This document shows positions 50,803 through 60,186 of a stretch of 64,000 nt of DNA, one piece after another (within the stretch, counting starts at the first letter, position 1; each line of letters begins with the position of its first letter). The notes beneath the pieces were generated by a model, which saw only the letters and a program-made list of their open reading frames with translations, did not search any database and was not told the origin of the DNA. The translations under genes were made by a program, and so were the position numbers. This stretch comes from CBDCWA01 sp965223255 (lineage in GTDB: Bacteria > Pseudomonadota > Alphaproteobacteria > Rhizobiales > Hyphomicrobiaceae): the NCBI GenBank assembly GCA_965223255.1, contig CBDCWA010000003.1:1133349-1197348 (forward strand). The letters run 5' to 3'.

Positions 50803-51879
50803 ATGTGGACGAGAGAAGGCCGGCGTGCGGGCATTGTCGACGTGGCGGCCGACGCAAAGGTTTCTCCTGCGACAGTCTCGCGTTATTTCAACGCGCCAGC
50901 CATTGTGCGCTATGAAACGAGAAAACGCATCGAGGCGGCAATAGAAAAGTTGGGCTATGTGCGCAACAGAGTTGCTGGCGGTGTCAGCGGCGGGGAAACG
51001 GGCTGCATCGGCATCGTTGTGCCGACAATAGACAACGCCATCTTTTCAGAGTTGTTGCAGGAGTTTTCCTCCGCATTGGCCCTGCATGGGCGAACGATGG
51101 TCATAGCTGCGCACGGATATGATCTGGGACGCGAAGAGATCCTTGTGAAATCTCTGCTTGAACAGCGTGTTGATGCGCTAGCGCTTATCGGCCTTGAGCA
51201 CACGCCCCGCACTCTACGTCAATTGCGGCAACACAAACTGCCTACCGTCTGCGTCTGGAACCATGATGAAGACAGTCGCTTACCCTGCATCGGATTTGAC
51301 AATTGCGAAGCTGGAAGGATGGCAGCTGATCATCTTGTCAAACTTGGTCACAGCAGCATTCTATTTGCTTTTGGCGAAGAGCGCGGCAACGACCGGGCGG
51401 CAGATCGTAAGAAGGGTGCTCTTAAGGCAATGTCCGCTGTAAGTGCATCTACCAGATCGAAGCGTCAAATGGCCTGCCCCTACGATGTGCAAAAATCCAA
51501 GGAACAGATCAAAGAGTGTCTCGCGCGTTCCAATGCGCCGACTGCGGTTCTCGCCGGGAACGATGTGATCGCACAAGGTGCTCTGTTTGCGGCCATGTCA
51601 CTAGGCTTGCGTGTTCCCGAAGACGTTTCGGTTGTCGGCATTGGTGATTTTCGTGGATCATCAGCCTTTGAGCCTGGCCTTACGACTCTGCGCATTCCAG
51701 CCCGCCGCATTGGCCGGCGCTCGGCAGACGCGTTGGTCGAAATGATTGAGTGGCCCAATGTCAATTTTCACCATAATGAATGCCTACCAGTTGAATTGAT
51801 TGTTCGCGGATCTACTGCACCGCCAAAACATCGGTGGAGAGTGTCATCCGGAACGAAACCAGAGTCAGCTCGGGCATAA
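50803..51879 (+). CDS. LacI-family transcriptional regulator
   Basis: 358 residues. N-terminal HTH GIVDVAADAKVSPATVSRYFNAPAIVR and hinge VRNRVAGG, then a periplasmic-binding-like effector domain (GCIGIVVPTIDNAIFSELLQEF, DALALIGLEH, IGFDNCEAGRMAADHL, PTAVLAGNDVIAQGAL, VSVVGIGDF). GGGAG precedes the ATG. With a consensus operator just upstream and TTT systems on both sides, it is the candidate regulator of sulfoacetate or related acid uptake. Known sau clusters often use other regulator families, so the pairing is of note. Confidence 0.92.
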   Translation: MWTREGRRAGIVDVAADAKVSPATVSRYFNAPAIVRYETRKRIEAAIEKLGYVRNRVAGGVSGGETGCIGIVVPTIDNAIFSELLQEFSSALALHGRTMVIAAHGYDLGREEILVKSLLEQRVDALALIGLEHTPRTLRQLRQHKLPTVCVWNHDEDSRLPCIGFDNCEAGRMAADHLVKLGHSSILFAFGEERGNDRAADRKKGALKAMSAVSASTRSKRQMACPYDVQKSKEQIKECLARSNAPTAVLAGNDVIAQGALFAAMSLGLRVPEDVSVVGIGDFRGSSAFEPGLTTLRIPARRIGRRSADALVEMIEWPNVNFHHNECLPVELIVRGSTAPPKHRWRVSSGTKPESARA

Positions 51880-51932
51880 GACCCCGGGCGACATCGCCTT
51901 GTGGCCATAAACAGGAAGAGGAGAGGAAGCTT

Positions 51933-52925
51933 ATGAAAATTAACAGACTGATAGATCGTATCGCGACGACGGCGTTGGTGGTTTCAGCTGGCTTCGCAGT
52001 AGCCGCGACGCCGGCACTTGCACAGAAATTTCCGAGTAAACCTGTTGAATTGGTTGTGCCTTGGAAGACAGGTGGCGGCACAGACCGTAGCGCGAGGTTA
52101 TTCGCACCATACCTTTCTGCTGCGCTTGGCGTGCCTGTCAAAGTGGTGAATATCTCTGGCGGTGGTGGCTGGGTCGCCTGGGCCCAGATGGCCGCGTGGG
52201 ATCCTAAGAAGGACGATCACAAGATTGGCCTGGTCAATCTACCTCACGTATTTGCCTACCTTGACCCGAAAATGCGCCGCAAGGAAACCGTTGCTAATTT
52301 TAACTTCATCGGCGGACAAACCTTCGATCCCTGTCTGTGGTTGGTTGGCACAAATGACAAGCGCTTTAAGACATTGAAGGAATTCATCGCTTATGGAAAA
52401 GCGAACCCTAACAAGATCATTGTCAGCACCACAGCGATAGGCTCGGATGACTATCAGGGGCTTGCCTATGCTGAGAAGAAGATCAAGGGCTTCAAAGTGG
52501 CAAAAGTCTACGCCAATAACGATGGCAAAAAGATCCAGGAGCTTCTTGGCAAGCACACCCACGCGATTGCTGGCAACATTTCATATTATGTGCCTCATAT
52601 CATTGAGGGCAAGATGATCCCGCTTGCTGTACTGAGTGAGCAGCGCTCCCAGTTTCTGCCATCGGTACCGACCTTTAAGGAAGTTACGGGCGTTGACAAC
52701 ATTTGCTTTGCTGGAAGAACACTCGTGGCTGCACCAGGATTGGATGGCGCAAAATACAAGGTCTTTGAGGCTGCGATCAAAAAAGCGCAGAAGAACCCCC
52801 AATACCGCATAAAGGAATTGAACAATTCCAGCACGGTATGGGATGTAAGTGGCGAGAAACTAAAGGCCTTCATCAAGAGCACCGAGGCGCGCGTGAAGAC
52901 TGTCGAATATTGGAAGAAAAAATAG
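51933..52925 (+). CDS. TTT-family solute-binding protein (TctC-type), system 2
   Basis: 330 residues. Signal peptide (TTALVVSAGFAVAATPALA), then FPSKPVELVVPWKTGGGTDRSARL, VKVVNISGGGGWVAWAQMA and STTAIGSDDYQGLAYAEKK. It is distant from the system 1 protein (Trp-rich loop, DPCLWLVG), so it likely binds another acid. ATG 51933 has GAGAGGAAG upstream. It follows lacI by 53 nt on the same strand and leads tctB2 and tctA2. Confidence 0.9.
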   Translation: MKINRLIDRIATTALVVSAGFAVAATPALAQKFPSKPVELVVPWKTGGGTDRSARLFAPYLSAALGVPVKVVNISGGGGWVAWAQMAAWDPKKDDHKIGLVNLPHVFAYLDPKMRRKETVANFNFIGGQTFDPCLWLVGTNDKRFKTLKEFIAYGKANPNKIIVSTTAIGSDDYQGLAYAEKKIKGFKVAKVYANNDGKKIQELLGKHTHAIAGNISYYVPHIIEGKMIPLAVLSEQRSQFLPSVPTFKEVTGVDNICFAGRTLVAAPGLDGAKYKVFEAAIKKAQKNPQYRIKELNNSSTVWDVSGEKLKAFIKSTEARVKTVEYWKKK

Positions 52926-53014
52926 ATCTGTAGTGCAAACCCGGGGCGGAGCGGACGAGATAGTCTGGTCCGCCTCGAAGATGGGTCTAGCATCTATTAA
53001 GAGTGGATTGGCTC

Positions 53015-53467
53015 ATGCGTGCCTACCTCATAGCAGGACCAGTGATTGTCTATGGTCTGTTTGTTGCTCTTGCGGCTTATATAATTTGGATTGCACACGA
53101 CATGCCCAGCGGCGGCGGCGTCATGCCGATTTTTGCTGCCAGCGGCGTTATTGCGCTTTCGCTTGTACGAATTGTCAGGGATCTGCGATCCGTTCTCGCA
53201 AGACGCCTTGCGAACATTGAGATGCCATTTGACCTCAGGGTGTTCCGCGTCATCGGTATGTTTGCGCTCAGCGCTGGCTATCTGTTTGCAATTTTCATTC
53301 TGGGATATTTCACAAGCACACTTTTGTTTCTTAGCCTCGGAGCACTGCTGCTCGGCGTTCGGGACTGGAGAGCCCTTGTCATTGCTGTCCTCGCCCTCAT
53401 ACCATTAATGTATGGGTTCTTTGTTTTGTTCTTAGGGGCAAACCTTCCCCGCGGCTTGCTCATCTAG
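53015..53467 (+). CDS. TTT-family small membrane subunit (TctB-type), system 2
   Basis: About 150 residues, four transmembrane helices (AYLIAGPVIVYGLFVALAAYII, VMPIFAASGVIALSLV, ALSAGYLFAIFILGYFTSTLLF, VIAVLALIPLMYGFFVLFLG). ATG 53015 (MRAYLIAGP) is preferred; a GTG at 53003 is in frame. Called by size, topology and position between binding protein and TctA. 16 nt to tctA2. Confidence 0.82.
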   Translation: MRAYLIAGPVIVYGLFVALAAYIIWIAHDMPSGGGVMPIFAASGVIALSLVRIVRDLRSVLARRLANIEMPFDLRVFRVIGMFALSAGYLFAIFILGYFTSTLLFLSLGALLLGVRDWRALVIAVLALIPLMYGFFVLFLGANLPRGLLI

Positions 53468-53483
53468 CGGCGGGTGCAGCCAG

Positions 53484-55004
53484 ATGAGCATCGAGACCAC
53501 GTTCAGCTACGCCCTTGCATTTCTATCCATGGAAATGTCAGCGATGGTAATAGTGGGCGTGATCATCGGTCTGGTGATTGGTGCAATCCCCGGCCTTAGC
53601 CCACCGATGGCTATTGCGCTCCTCATTCCCGTTTCATTTCACTTGCCACCGAGCCAAGCTCTCGTCCTGATGGTTTCGTGTTATGCCGCTGGTATCTATG
53701 GGGGGTCATTTTCCGCGATATTGCTACGGGCGCCGGGGACCTCCGCCTCCGCTGCATCTGCCATCGAGGGATTTGAGCTTACAAAACGAGGCAAAGCCAT
53801 CGAGGCAATCCGAATTTCCACATTTGCTTCGGTTATTGGTGGATTGATTTCAGGTCTCGTTCTGCTGCTCGTAGCGCCACCACTTTCTCAGGTCGCGCTA
53901 CTGTTCGGTCCATCTGAGTATTTTCTGATTGCCATTCTAGGCCTCACCGCCATTGCATCAGTGTCCTTCGGATCGCTTGAAAAGGGGCTGATTTCCGGTT
54001 GCCTCGGCCTTTTCCTGGCAACGGTTGGAATCGATCTCTATTCCGGAATTCCGCGCTTCACTGGCGGCATTACAACATTGCAGTCCGGCGTAGACATTAT
54101 GCCTGCTATCATTGGCCTGTTTGCATTTGCGCAGGCATTGGAGCTGTGCGAAGCGAAAGCGCACGAGACCGTATCGGGTAAGAGCCGGCTCAGTTGGCGA
54201 ATATGGCCGAGGCTGATGGAAATCAACCATGTGAAGTGGTCGCTTTTGCGTGGCTGGGGCTGCGGGCTGGTTCTGGGTATTGTCCCTGCTGCTGGTGCGA
54301 GTGTCGCGCAATGGATTGCCTATGCTTGGGAAATTCAGCGGCGCAAACCCGGGGATAATTTTGGAAAAGGTGAGATCAAAGGACTGGCGGCTACGGAAGG
54401 CTCTAACAATGGCTCAACCGGCACCTCGCTGATCCCGATGTTCGTTCTGGGTGTGCCGGGAGGCATATCGGCAGCCGTAATTCTAGGTGCACTAATTATT
54501 CACGGGCTTCAGCCGGGCTTCAGGCTATTCAAGAACAATCCGGAGGTCGTCTATACCGTCATTTGGGGATTCATTTTTGCAAATGTCCTTATGGGTGTCT
54601 TGGCCGTGTTCTTCTCACGCATTATGGCCTACATCACCGTGATGCCCAAAGGTCTGCTTGCCCCACTCATCATCATATTCTCAATTGTCGGAACCTACGC
54701 AAATTCCAACAACGTCGGTGACGTTATTCTCATGATGGCGTTCGGGGTACTTGGCTATCTGATGTATAAGTTCAACTTTTCCACGGCTGCCGTTTTGCTG
54801 GGCTTGATCCTGGGACCAATTGCCGAAAATGGATTGCGTGACCTCTTGGTGGTCTCGCAGGGAAGCCCCGTCGTTTTTACGTTGCAGCGGCCTATATCGC
54901 TGATCTTGATCGCTCTTATCGTTCTCGTCGTCGTATACTCGTCGCGTCAGCAAGAATGGGAAAAGAGCAGCCAAGATTTGGCGTCATCCGTTGGCCGCCA
55001 ATAG
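53484..55004 (+). CDS. TTT-family large membrane subunit (TctA-type), system 2
   Basis: 506 residues, about 11-12 transmembrane helices. Signatures: GAIPGLSPPMAIALLIPVSFH, GGSFSAILLRAPGTSASAASAIEGFEL and the second repeat GIVPAAGASVAQWIAYAWE with EIKGLAATEGSNNGSTGTSLIPMFVLGVPGG (two blocks). Completes the plus-strand lacI-tctC2-tctB2-tctA2 run, and is convergent with the iron alcohol dehydrogenase gene, 28 nt apart. Confidence 0.92.
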   Translation: MSIETTFSYALAFLSMEMSAMVIVGVIIGLVIGAIPGLSPPMAIALLIPVSFHLPPSQALVLMVSCYAAGIYGGSFSAILLRAPGTSASAASAIEGFELTKRGKAIEAIRISTFASVIGGLISGLVLLLVAPPLSQVALLFGPSEYFLIAILGLTAIASVSFGSLEKGLISGCLGLFLATVGIDLYSGIPRFTGGITTLQSGVDIMPAIIGLFAFAQALELCEAKAHETVSGKSRLSWRIWPRLMEINHVKWSLLRGWGCGLVLGIVPAAGASVAQWIAYAWEIQRRKPGDNFGKGEIKGLAATEGSNNGSTGTSLIPMFVLGVPGGISAAVILGALIIHGLQPGFRLFKNNPEVVYTVIWGFIFANVLMGVLAVFFSRIMAYITVMPKGLLAPLIIIFSIVGTYANSNNVGDVILMMAFGVLGYLMYKFNFSTAAVLLGLILGPIAENGLRDLLVVSQGSPVVFTLQRPISLILIALIVLVVVYSSRQQEWEKSSQDLASSVGRQ

Positions 55005-55032
55005 CCGTGGTGGCGTCCTTCTTCCTGCTAAA

Positions 55033-56181
55033 TTATGTTTTGGATAGTCCACTGGATTGAGGTCTGCGCATAGAGTCTAAGATATCGCGCATGTCCTTCT
55101 CAGTCGGTGTCAACGGTGCCGATCTGAGATTGTTACTTTGCATGGCAGCTGCCGCGATATCATCTCGCGCGGTGGTCGAATGAACAAAAGAATCGAGACC
55201 CTTATCAAGATTGAGGCTGTTGGCAAACCGTGCAATACCCGCGGCAGGTGACCGCGCATTAAATGCGCAGGCAAGATGGCGTCCCTTAGCACCGAGGACA
55301 GGTTCGCTAAACGCAATCACCGCCGGTAAAGCCAAAGCAATCGCCTGGCCATGGACAATATTGTGTTGAGCCCCGAGGGGTGCTGCAATGGCATGGGCGA
55401 GGCCCAGACGCGCACTCGAAAATGCCATGCCAGCCAGCGTTGCCGCGACGAGACATTGTCCGCGCGCATCGATATTGTCCGGTTGTTCAAAGCAAATGGG
55501 AACGGCGTGAACGAGGAGTGAGATCGCTTCTTTCGCCAGTGCATCGGAAATCGGTGAGGCCTGACGTGAGACGTATGCCTCAATGGCGTGCGACAGTGCA
55601 TCGATACCGGTGACAGCGGTAACGTTTGCGGGCAGTGATGTGATTAATTCTGGATCGAGGACAATATGATGCGGAATCAGCGTTGATGCCGTGACCCGCA
55701 ATTTGATCTCCCGGTCGTCATCGCCGAAGACAGCGACCGGTGAAACTTCGGCACCCGTACCAGCCGTGGTTGGCATACAAGCAAACATCGAATCGTGTGG
55801 AACGAGTTCGCTCTGACCGAGGGCCTCGTAGGTCGCATCATTTGCCAGTCTGATGCGTGCGACTTTGGCCGTATCCATTGTTGATCCGCCGCCAATGGCC
55901 ACAACCATATCCGGTTCAAATTCCTCGAGACATTTATGACAGGCATCAATGGACCAAGTGGTAGGCTCATTATCCGGCACGACATGTTTTGCTACCGTCC
56001 GGTCATTGGTCTGTAATGCTTCCGTTAAGGCGTCCCCAAGGAGCGCTTTGGCAAAATGCGGATCGACGACCAACGCAATTCTTCGTGCGCCTACGGAATC
56101 GGCCAGCCTTATGATGTCGCGGCGGCAGCCAGAACCAAATGTTATCTTGGAACCGGTTTGGTTGAATTGAAAGGGCGACAT
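55033..56181 (-). CDS. Iron-containing alcohol dehydrogenase
   Basis: 382 residues, group III Fe-ADH. Features: VVAIGGGSTMDTAKV (nucleotide binding), PTTAGTGAEVSPVAVF and the metal site GIDALSHAIEAYVS with AHAIAAPLGAQHNIVHGQAIALALP. Likely oxidises or reduces a short-chain alcohol/aldehyde. Fe-ADHs acting on sulfoacetaldehyde/isethionate are known (SarD type), which fits the neighbourhood, but the substrate is inferred. Last gene of the minus-strand cluster. Confidence 0.88.
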   Translation of the reverse strand: MSPFQFNQTGSKITFGSGCRRDIIRLADSVGARRIALVVDPHFAKALLGDALTEALQTNDRTVAKHVVPDNEPTTWSIDACHKCLEEFEPDMVVAIGGGSTMDTAKVARIRLANDATYEALGQSELVPHDSMFACMPTTAGTGAEVSPVAVFGDDDREIKLRVTASTLIPHHIVLDPELITSLPANVTAVTGIDALSHAIEAYVSRQASPISDALAKEAISLLVHAVPICFEQPDNIDARGQCLVAATLAGMAFSSARLGLAHAIAAPLGAQHNIVHGQAIALALPAVIAFSEPVLGAKGRHLACAFNARSPAAGIARFANSLNLDKGLDSFVHSTTARDDIAAAAMQSNNLRSAPLTPTEKDMRDILDSMRRPQSSGLSKT

Positions 56182-56225
56182 GTGGGCAATCGGTGTTTGC
56201 GTCGGCGCATCGCGAATTAAGACAC

Positions 56226-56262
56226 CATTTGCTCAGTGCTTGGCTTCGCAACTGAGCAAATG
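56226..56262 (-). other. Perfect 12-bp inverted repeat between the crotonase and Fe-ADH genes
   Basis: CATTTGCTCAGT (56226-56237) pairs without mismatch to ACTGAGCAAATG (56251-56262) around a 13-nt loop, in the 123-nt gap. No T-run follows. It could be a regulator-binding dyad or an intercistronic hairpin; only one copy was found. Confidence 0.7.
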
Positions 56263-56304
56263 TGCCTCGACAAAACAGAGCGGCAGAGCCGCCCCAATTG
56301 CCGC

Positions 56305-57093
56305 CTAAGCGCGGTACTTATTGAAGTCGGGTTTGCGCCCTTCAACCCAAGCGCTCGTCCCTTCCATTCGCTCTGGTGCATCGGAAAACAAATCGATGAT
56401 TTCACGGGCATGGAACAAGGCTGGATAAAGCATATCTGTCTTTGCGTTCATCGACGTTTTCAGGAACCGCAATGATGTCGGGCTCATTTCCAGGACTTCG
56501 TCACACCATTGATTGACTTCATTGTAAAGTTCGTCATGCGGCACGACTTTATTGATCAATCCCATCTCAAGTGCTTCTTGCGGCGAGTATTCACGTGACA
56601 GATAAATGATTTCGCGCGCCTTGCGTTCGCCGACGAAATGACTGAGCAGAGTTGAGCCCCAGAACATAGGAGCGCCAGCTCTCTTCGAGCCATGCTGACC
56701 AAAAACAGCACGGTCCGACGAAATAGCCAGATCGCAGAGGAGCTGAAGCTGGTTGCCACTTCCAATTGCGCGGCCGTTCACCGCGGCAATGATAGGTTTG
56801 CCGCAATTGCGCATCGATGTCGCGCAATCCAAGAGTTTCATAAAATGTACGCGGTGGGTTCCAGGCCGTTTGGTCAAATGTTGCTTGACTTGGCCGCCTT
56901 CGTTGAAGTGGGTGTCTCCAGCTCCCGTCAGAACCACGACGCCGATTGAGGTGTCCGAATCTGCGGTACGAAAGGCGTGCGCCAGTTCGACAAACGTGTC
57001 TCCAGTGGTAGCGTTGTCAACCTCGGGCCGGTTGAGGGTAATCCAGGCAACGTGAGGCCGCTTTACTTCGTATAAGATATCTTTGTATTCCAT
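56305..57093 (-). CDS. Enoyl-CoA hydratase/isomerase family protein, MenB-like
   Basis: 262-residue crotonase. Key parts: WITLNRPEVDNATTGDTF, the oxyanion region THFNEGGQVKQH, AAVNGRAIGSGNQLQLLCDLAISSD and GQHGSKRAGAPMFWG, which resembles the GQxGPK stretch of dihydroxynaphthoyl-CoA synthase and ring-cleaving crotonases rather than plain enoyl-CoA hydratases. No other menaquinone genes are nearby, so a catabolic CoA-thioester step is likelier. It is 27 nt downstream of the sulfatase gene. Confidence 0.85.
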   Translation of the reverse strand: MEYKDILYEVKRPHVAWITLNRPEVDNATTGDTFVELAHAFRTADSDTSIGVVVLTGAGDTHFNEGGQVKQHLTKRPGTHRVHFMKLLDCATSMRNCGKPIIAAVNGRAIGSGNQLQLLCDLAISSDRAVFGQHGSKRAGAPMFWGSTLLSHFVGERKAREIIYLSREYSPQEALEMGLINKVVPHDELYNEVNQWCDEVLEMSPTSLRFLKTSMNAKTDMLYPALFHAREIIDLFSDAPERMEGTSAWVEGRKPDFNKYRA

Positions 57094-57120
57094 TTCTTCT
57101 CTCCTCTGTGTTGCAAATAG

Positions 57121-58665
57121 CTATGCGATACCGACCGGCTCACTCAATTGGCTCCGTATCGGGCCAGGGCGTGCGCGGATCATATCTTCCAATTCCCTTT
57201 GCACGGCACTGCGATGGGCACTACTGAACAAATTCTCCATTTCATCAGGATCTGTTGTCAGATCATACAATTCCCCGGCACCGGATTTTTTCTCAAGCGT
57301 CATTTTGTGGGTCCTGGTTCTGACCGTCGTCAGTTGTAATTCCACCCCGCATCGTAAGGGAAGCAGGTGCCACTCACTGTAGGCGACGTCCCGGCTAGCG
57401 CTATCGGTTTCGATGAGCGGTCGCAAACTGCGGCTTTGAATGTCTGGGGGCTGTTCGAGATCGCAATACTCATAGAACGTCGCAGCAAGATCGAGCGTCG
57501 ATACCGGATCAGAAACTGTCCTACCTTTTGAAATGCCCGGGCCTCGCATAACACATCCAACACGCAGGAGACCCTCATATGGCATCGGGCCCTTCATGTA
57601 GAGACCATGATCGCCCAGCAGATCGCCATGATCCGATGTGTAGACCACAATTGTATTTTCCGCCAAACCGCGCGCGTCCAGAACGTCAAGAATCCGGCCA
57701 ACGTGATGGTCGATCTGTGAGATCATGGCAAAGTAGTTTGCCGTCATATGGGCCAACTGTCGGTCGCTCTGGGGTTCTGCGCCAGACGCATCTTTACGGT
57801 TTTGGCGCAGCGCCGGATCGTCCAGCTTTGGTGTTCCGGTGAGGGCGGCCTTATGCCACCATGGCCGCCGTTCAAGATCGAGTTCATGACTGGCTGGCAT
57901 GGTGACGTCTTGGTGATCGTATTCATTGTGCCAAGGTGCCGGCGGTGCATAGGGATGATGCGGGTCCGGAAATGACGCCCAGACAAGAAACGGTTTGTCG
58001 CCCCTACGCTTGTTTAGAAACTCAATGGTATGATCGGCGACCCACTGGCTGGTGTGCCATACGGCGGGAAGCGCCGAGTTCCAGGTTCTGACTGCGCCGG
58101 TTACTGGCTCCAACTCTGTTGTATGAAGCTGCCAGGCTTCATCGCGCGCACCCCGAGATGCAAACCAACGTTCATAGTGCTGGCCTTCAGGCGGCACTGG
58201 CTTACGGCTCATTTGTAGGTGACCCAATACGCAGAGGCGGACATCATCAAAGCCCATATAAGGGCCGTTCCAATTGTCGCCATAACCTCTGGAAGACTGT
58301 TTGCATTCGGGAGATCCGGTTGGCGCAAATGTCTCGCGGCTTGAAAAATGCGCCTTGCCGAAAAATGCAGTGTCATAGCCATTGTCGGCAAATTGCGTTG
58401 CAAAGCCTATGCGTGCGAGCGTTGGATCGGGATCAACACCATTGTCGTAGACCCCGTGGGTCAGCGGCAGCATGCCGGTCAACATGGACGCGCGGGCAGG
58501 CTGGCAGACGAGATTTGGCGTTATGCACGCTGCAAATCTTACCCCGTCCTCAGCAAGTTGTTCGATGTGCGGTGCGCGAACACCGCGCGTCTCAAACCGA
58601 CCAAAGCAATCGCCACGCTGCATGTCTGATGTAATGAGCAGGATATTTGGAGATCTGCGGGTCAA
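57121..58665 (-). CDS. Type I sulfatase (formylglycine-dependent)
   Basis: 514 residues of the alkaline-phosphatase superfamily. Begins NILLITSDMQRGDCFG; the FGly consensus C-x-P-x-R is CQPARASMLTG near residue 54; later FFGKAHFS, WASFPDPHHPYAPP and VVYTSDHGDLLGDHGLY supply metal ligands. TTG 58665 starts the gene, with AAGGAG 8 nt upstream and 12 nt after tctA3. No signal peptide, so cytoplasmic: it would act on a sulfate ester after import by the adjacent TTT system. Choline-sulfatase-like or phosphonate-hydrolase-like activity are alternatives. Confidence 0.88.
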   Translation of the reverse strand: MTRRSPNILLITSDMQRGDCFGRFETRGVRAPHIEQLAEDGVRFAACITPNLVCQPARASMLTGMLPLTHGVYDNGVDPDPTLARIGFATQFADNGYDTAFFGKAHFSSRETFAPTGSPECKQSSRGYGDNWNGPYMGFDDVRLCVLGHLQMSRKPVPPEGQHYERWFASRGARDEAWQLHTTELEPVTGAVRTWNSALPAVWHTSQWVADHTIEFLNKRRGDKPFLVWASFPDPHHPYAPPAPWHNEYDHQDVTMPASHELDLERRPWWHKAALTGTPKLDDPALRQNRKDASGAEPQSDRQLAHMTANYFAMISQIDHHVGRILDVLDARGLAENTIVVYTSDHGDLLGDHGLYMKGPMPYEGLLRVGCVMRGPGISKGRTVSDPVSTLDLAATFYEYCDLEQPPDIQSRSLRPLIETDSASRDVAYSEWHLLPLRCGVELQLTTVRTRTHKMTLEKKSGAGELYDLTTDPDEMENLFSSAHRSAVQRELEDMIRARPGPIRSQLSEPVGIA

Positions 58666-58677
58666 TTTGCTGGCTCC

Positions 58678-60186
58678 TTAGGCCTCTTCCGGCTCAAAAC
58701 TATGGCGGGATAAGCGATTGAGGAGTGCCGGTAGGGCCATAAACGCAACAGCTAGAACGAGGAAGAAAATCGCCACGTGTTGATCAAGCAGTTTCAGCGG
58801 CTCGTATTGATATTGAATGAGGGTCTGACGCAGCGCTTCCTCAAACCGCTCTCCAAGCACAAAGCCGAGGATGACGGGCGCCAAGGGATAACCATGGCGG
58901 CGCATGTAGAACCCGACTAGTCCGAGCGCGCAGACCAGATAAAGGTCGAGCTCGGCATGGTTCTTCGAGTAGACACCAACAATAGCGATCACGATGATTG
59001 CTGGCAGGAGCAATCGCATCGGTATGTAAAGAATTCGAACGAACAACCCAACCAGAGGCAGATTGAGGATCAAGAGCATTATGTTGCCGAGGTATAAGGC
59101 AGCAATCAAACCCCAAACCACATTTGGGTGTTGCTGAAACATTAGCGGTCCAGGTTGCACATCAAGCGCAACTAGAGCCAGTAGCATAACCGCTGTTGAG
59201 CCAGACCCTGGAACCCCAAGGGACAACATCGGCACCAGGGCACCAGCGCTGGCGGCATTGTTAGCGGCTTCCGGTCCTGCCAATCCTTTTATTTCACCCT
59301 TACCGAACCGTTCCGGATGGCGGCTGACCTGGGTCTCGATCGAGTAGGATATGAAAGATGCAATCGAAGCGCCGGCGCCCGGGAGAACGCCGACCATAAA
59401 GCCGCTCGCAGCTCCCCTCAGGATGGCCCCTGCGCTCTCCACCAATTCCTTAAGCGAAATGTAAATGCGATGTTCAAGAACCTTGCGGATGACATTGGCG
59501 CGGACTTCGGAGGCATTGATCAACACCTCGGAAATTGCAAATAGACCAATCGGGATGACCAAAAGCTCGATCCCGTCGAAGAGAAATTCCGATTCGAAAA
59601 CGAACCTTTCAACGCCAGTGATATCCGCGCCAACAGTGGACAGGGCAAGACCAACAACCATTGCCATCAAGCCTTTGACAAGGCTCTTGCCAGACAGCGC
59701 CGCAACGGCCGACAACCCGAAAATGAAAAGGGCGCAGTATTCGGGCGGACCGAACTTCAGGGCAAAGTTTGCAAGCCAGGGGCCAAGAAACATCAATCCG
59801 ACAACGCCAAGCGTGCCGGCGATGTAGGACCCGATGGCGGCGATACACAATGCCGGCCCTGCACGTCCCTGAAGCGCCATTTGATGACCATCGAGGCAGG
59901 CAACGACGGATGCCGACTCACCGGGAACGTTCAACAATATCGATGTCGTCGACCCACCATACATGGCGCCAGCGTATACGGCCGCCAGCATTATGATTGT
60001 GCTCGTCGGGTCGCCGACAAGGAGCACGATTGGCAGACCAATGGCAATTGCGCCCGATGGCCCGATCCCGGGCAGTACGCCGACCATGGTGCCAAGAAAT
60101 GCACCAGCGAGTGCGAACGCTAGATTGTGTGGCTGGAAGGCGATCGCAAAACCGCTGGCCAAATGAGTGAGAACATCAGCCGCCAT
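58678..60186 (-). CDS. TTT-family large membrane subunit (TctA-type), system 3
   Basis: 502 residues with GVLPGIGPSGAIAIGLPIVL, GGSTTSILLNVPGESASVVACLDG and GVLPGAGASIASFISYSIETQ. ATG 60186 overlaps the tctB3 end by 11 nt, the same overlap as in system 1; GGGGGGACCT lies upstream. Immediately upstream of the sulfatase, it would form the carrier of a transporter for a sulfated or sulfonated acid. Confidence 0.92.
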   Translation of the reverse strand: MAADVLTHLASGFAIAFQPHNLAFALAGAFLGTMVGVLPGIGPSGAIAIGLPIVLLVGDPTSTIIMLAAVYAGAMYGGSTTSILLNVPGESASVVACLDGHQMALQGRAGPALCIAAIGSYIAGTLGVVGLMFLGPWLANFALKFGPPEYCALFIFGLSAVAALSGKSLVKGLMAMVVGLALSTVGADITGVERFVFESEFLFDGIELLVIPIGLFAISEVLINASEVRANVIRKVLEHRIYISLKELVESAGAILRGAASGFMVGVLPGAGASIASFISYSIETQVSRHPERFGKGEIKGLAGPEAANNAASAGALVPMLSLGVPGSGSTAVMLLALVALDVQPGPLMFQQHPNVVWGLIAALYLGNIMLLILNLPLVGLFVRILYIPMRLLLPAIIVIAIVGVYSKNHAELDLYLVCALGLVGFYMRRHGYPLAPVILGFVLGERFEEALRQTLIQYQYEPLKLLDQHVAIFFLVLAVAFMALPALLNRLSRHSFEPEEA

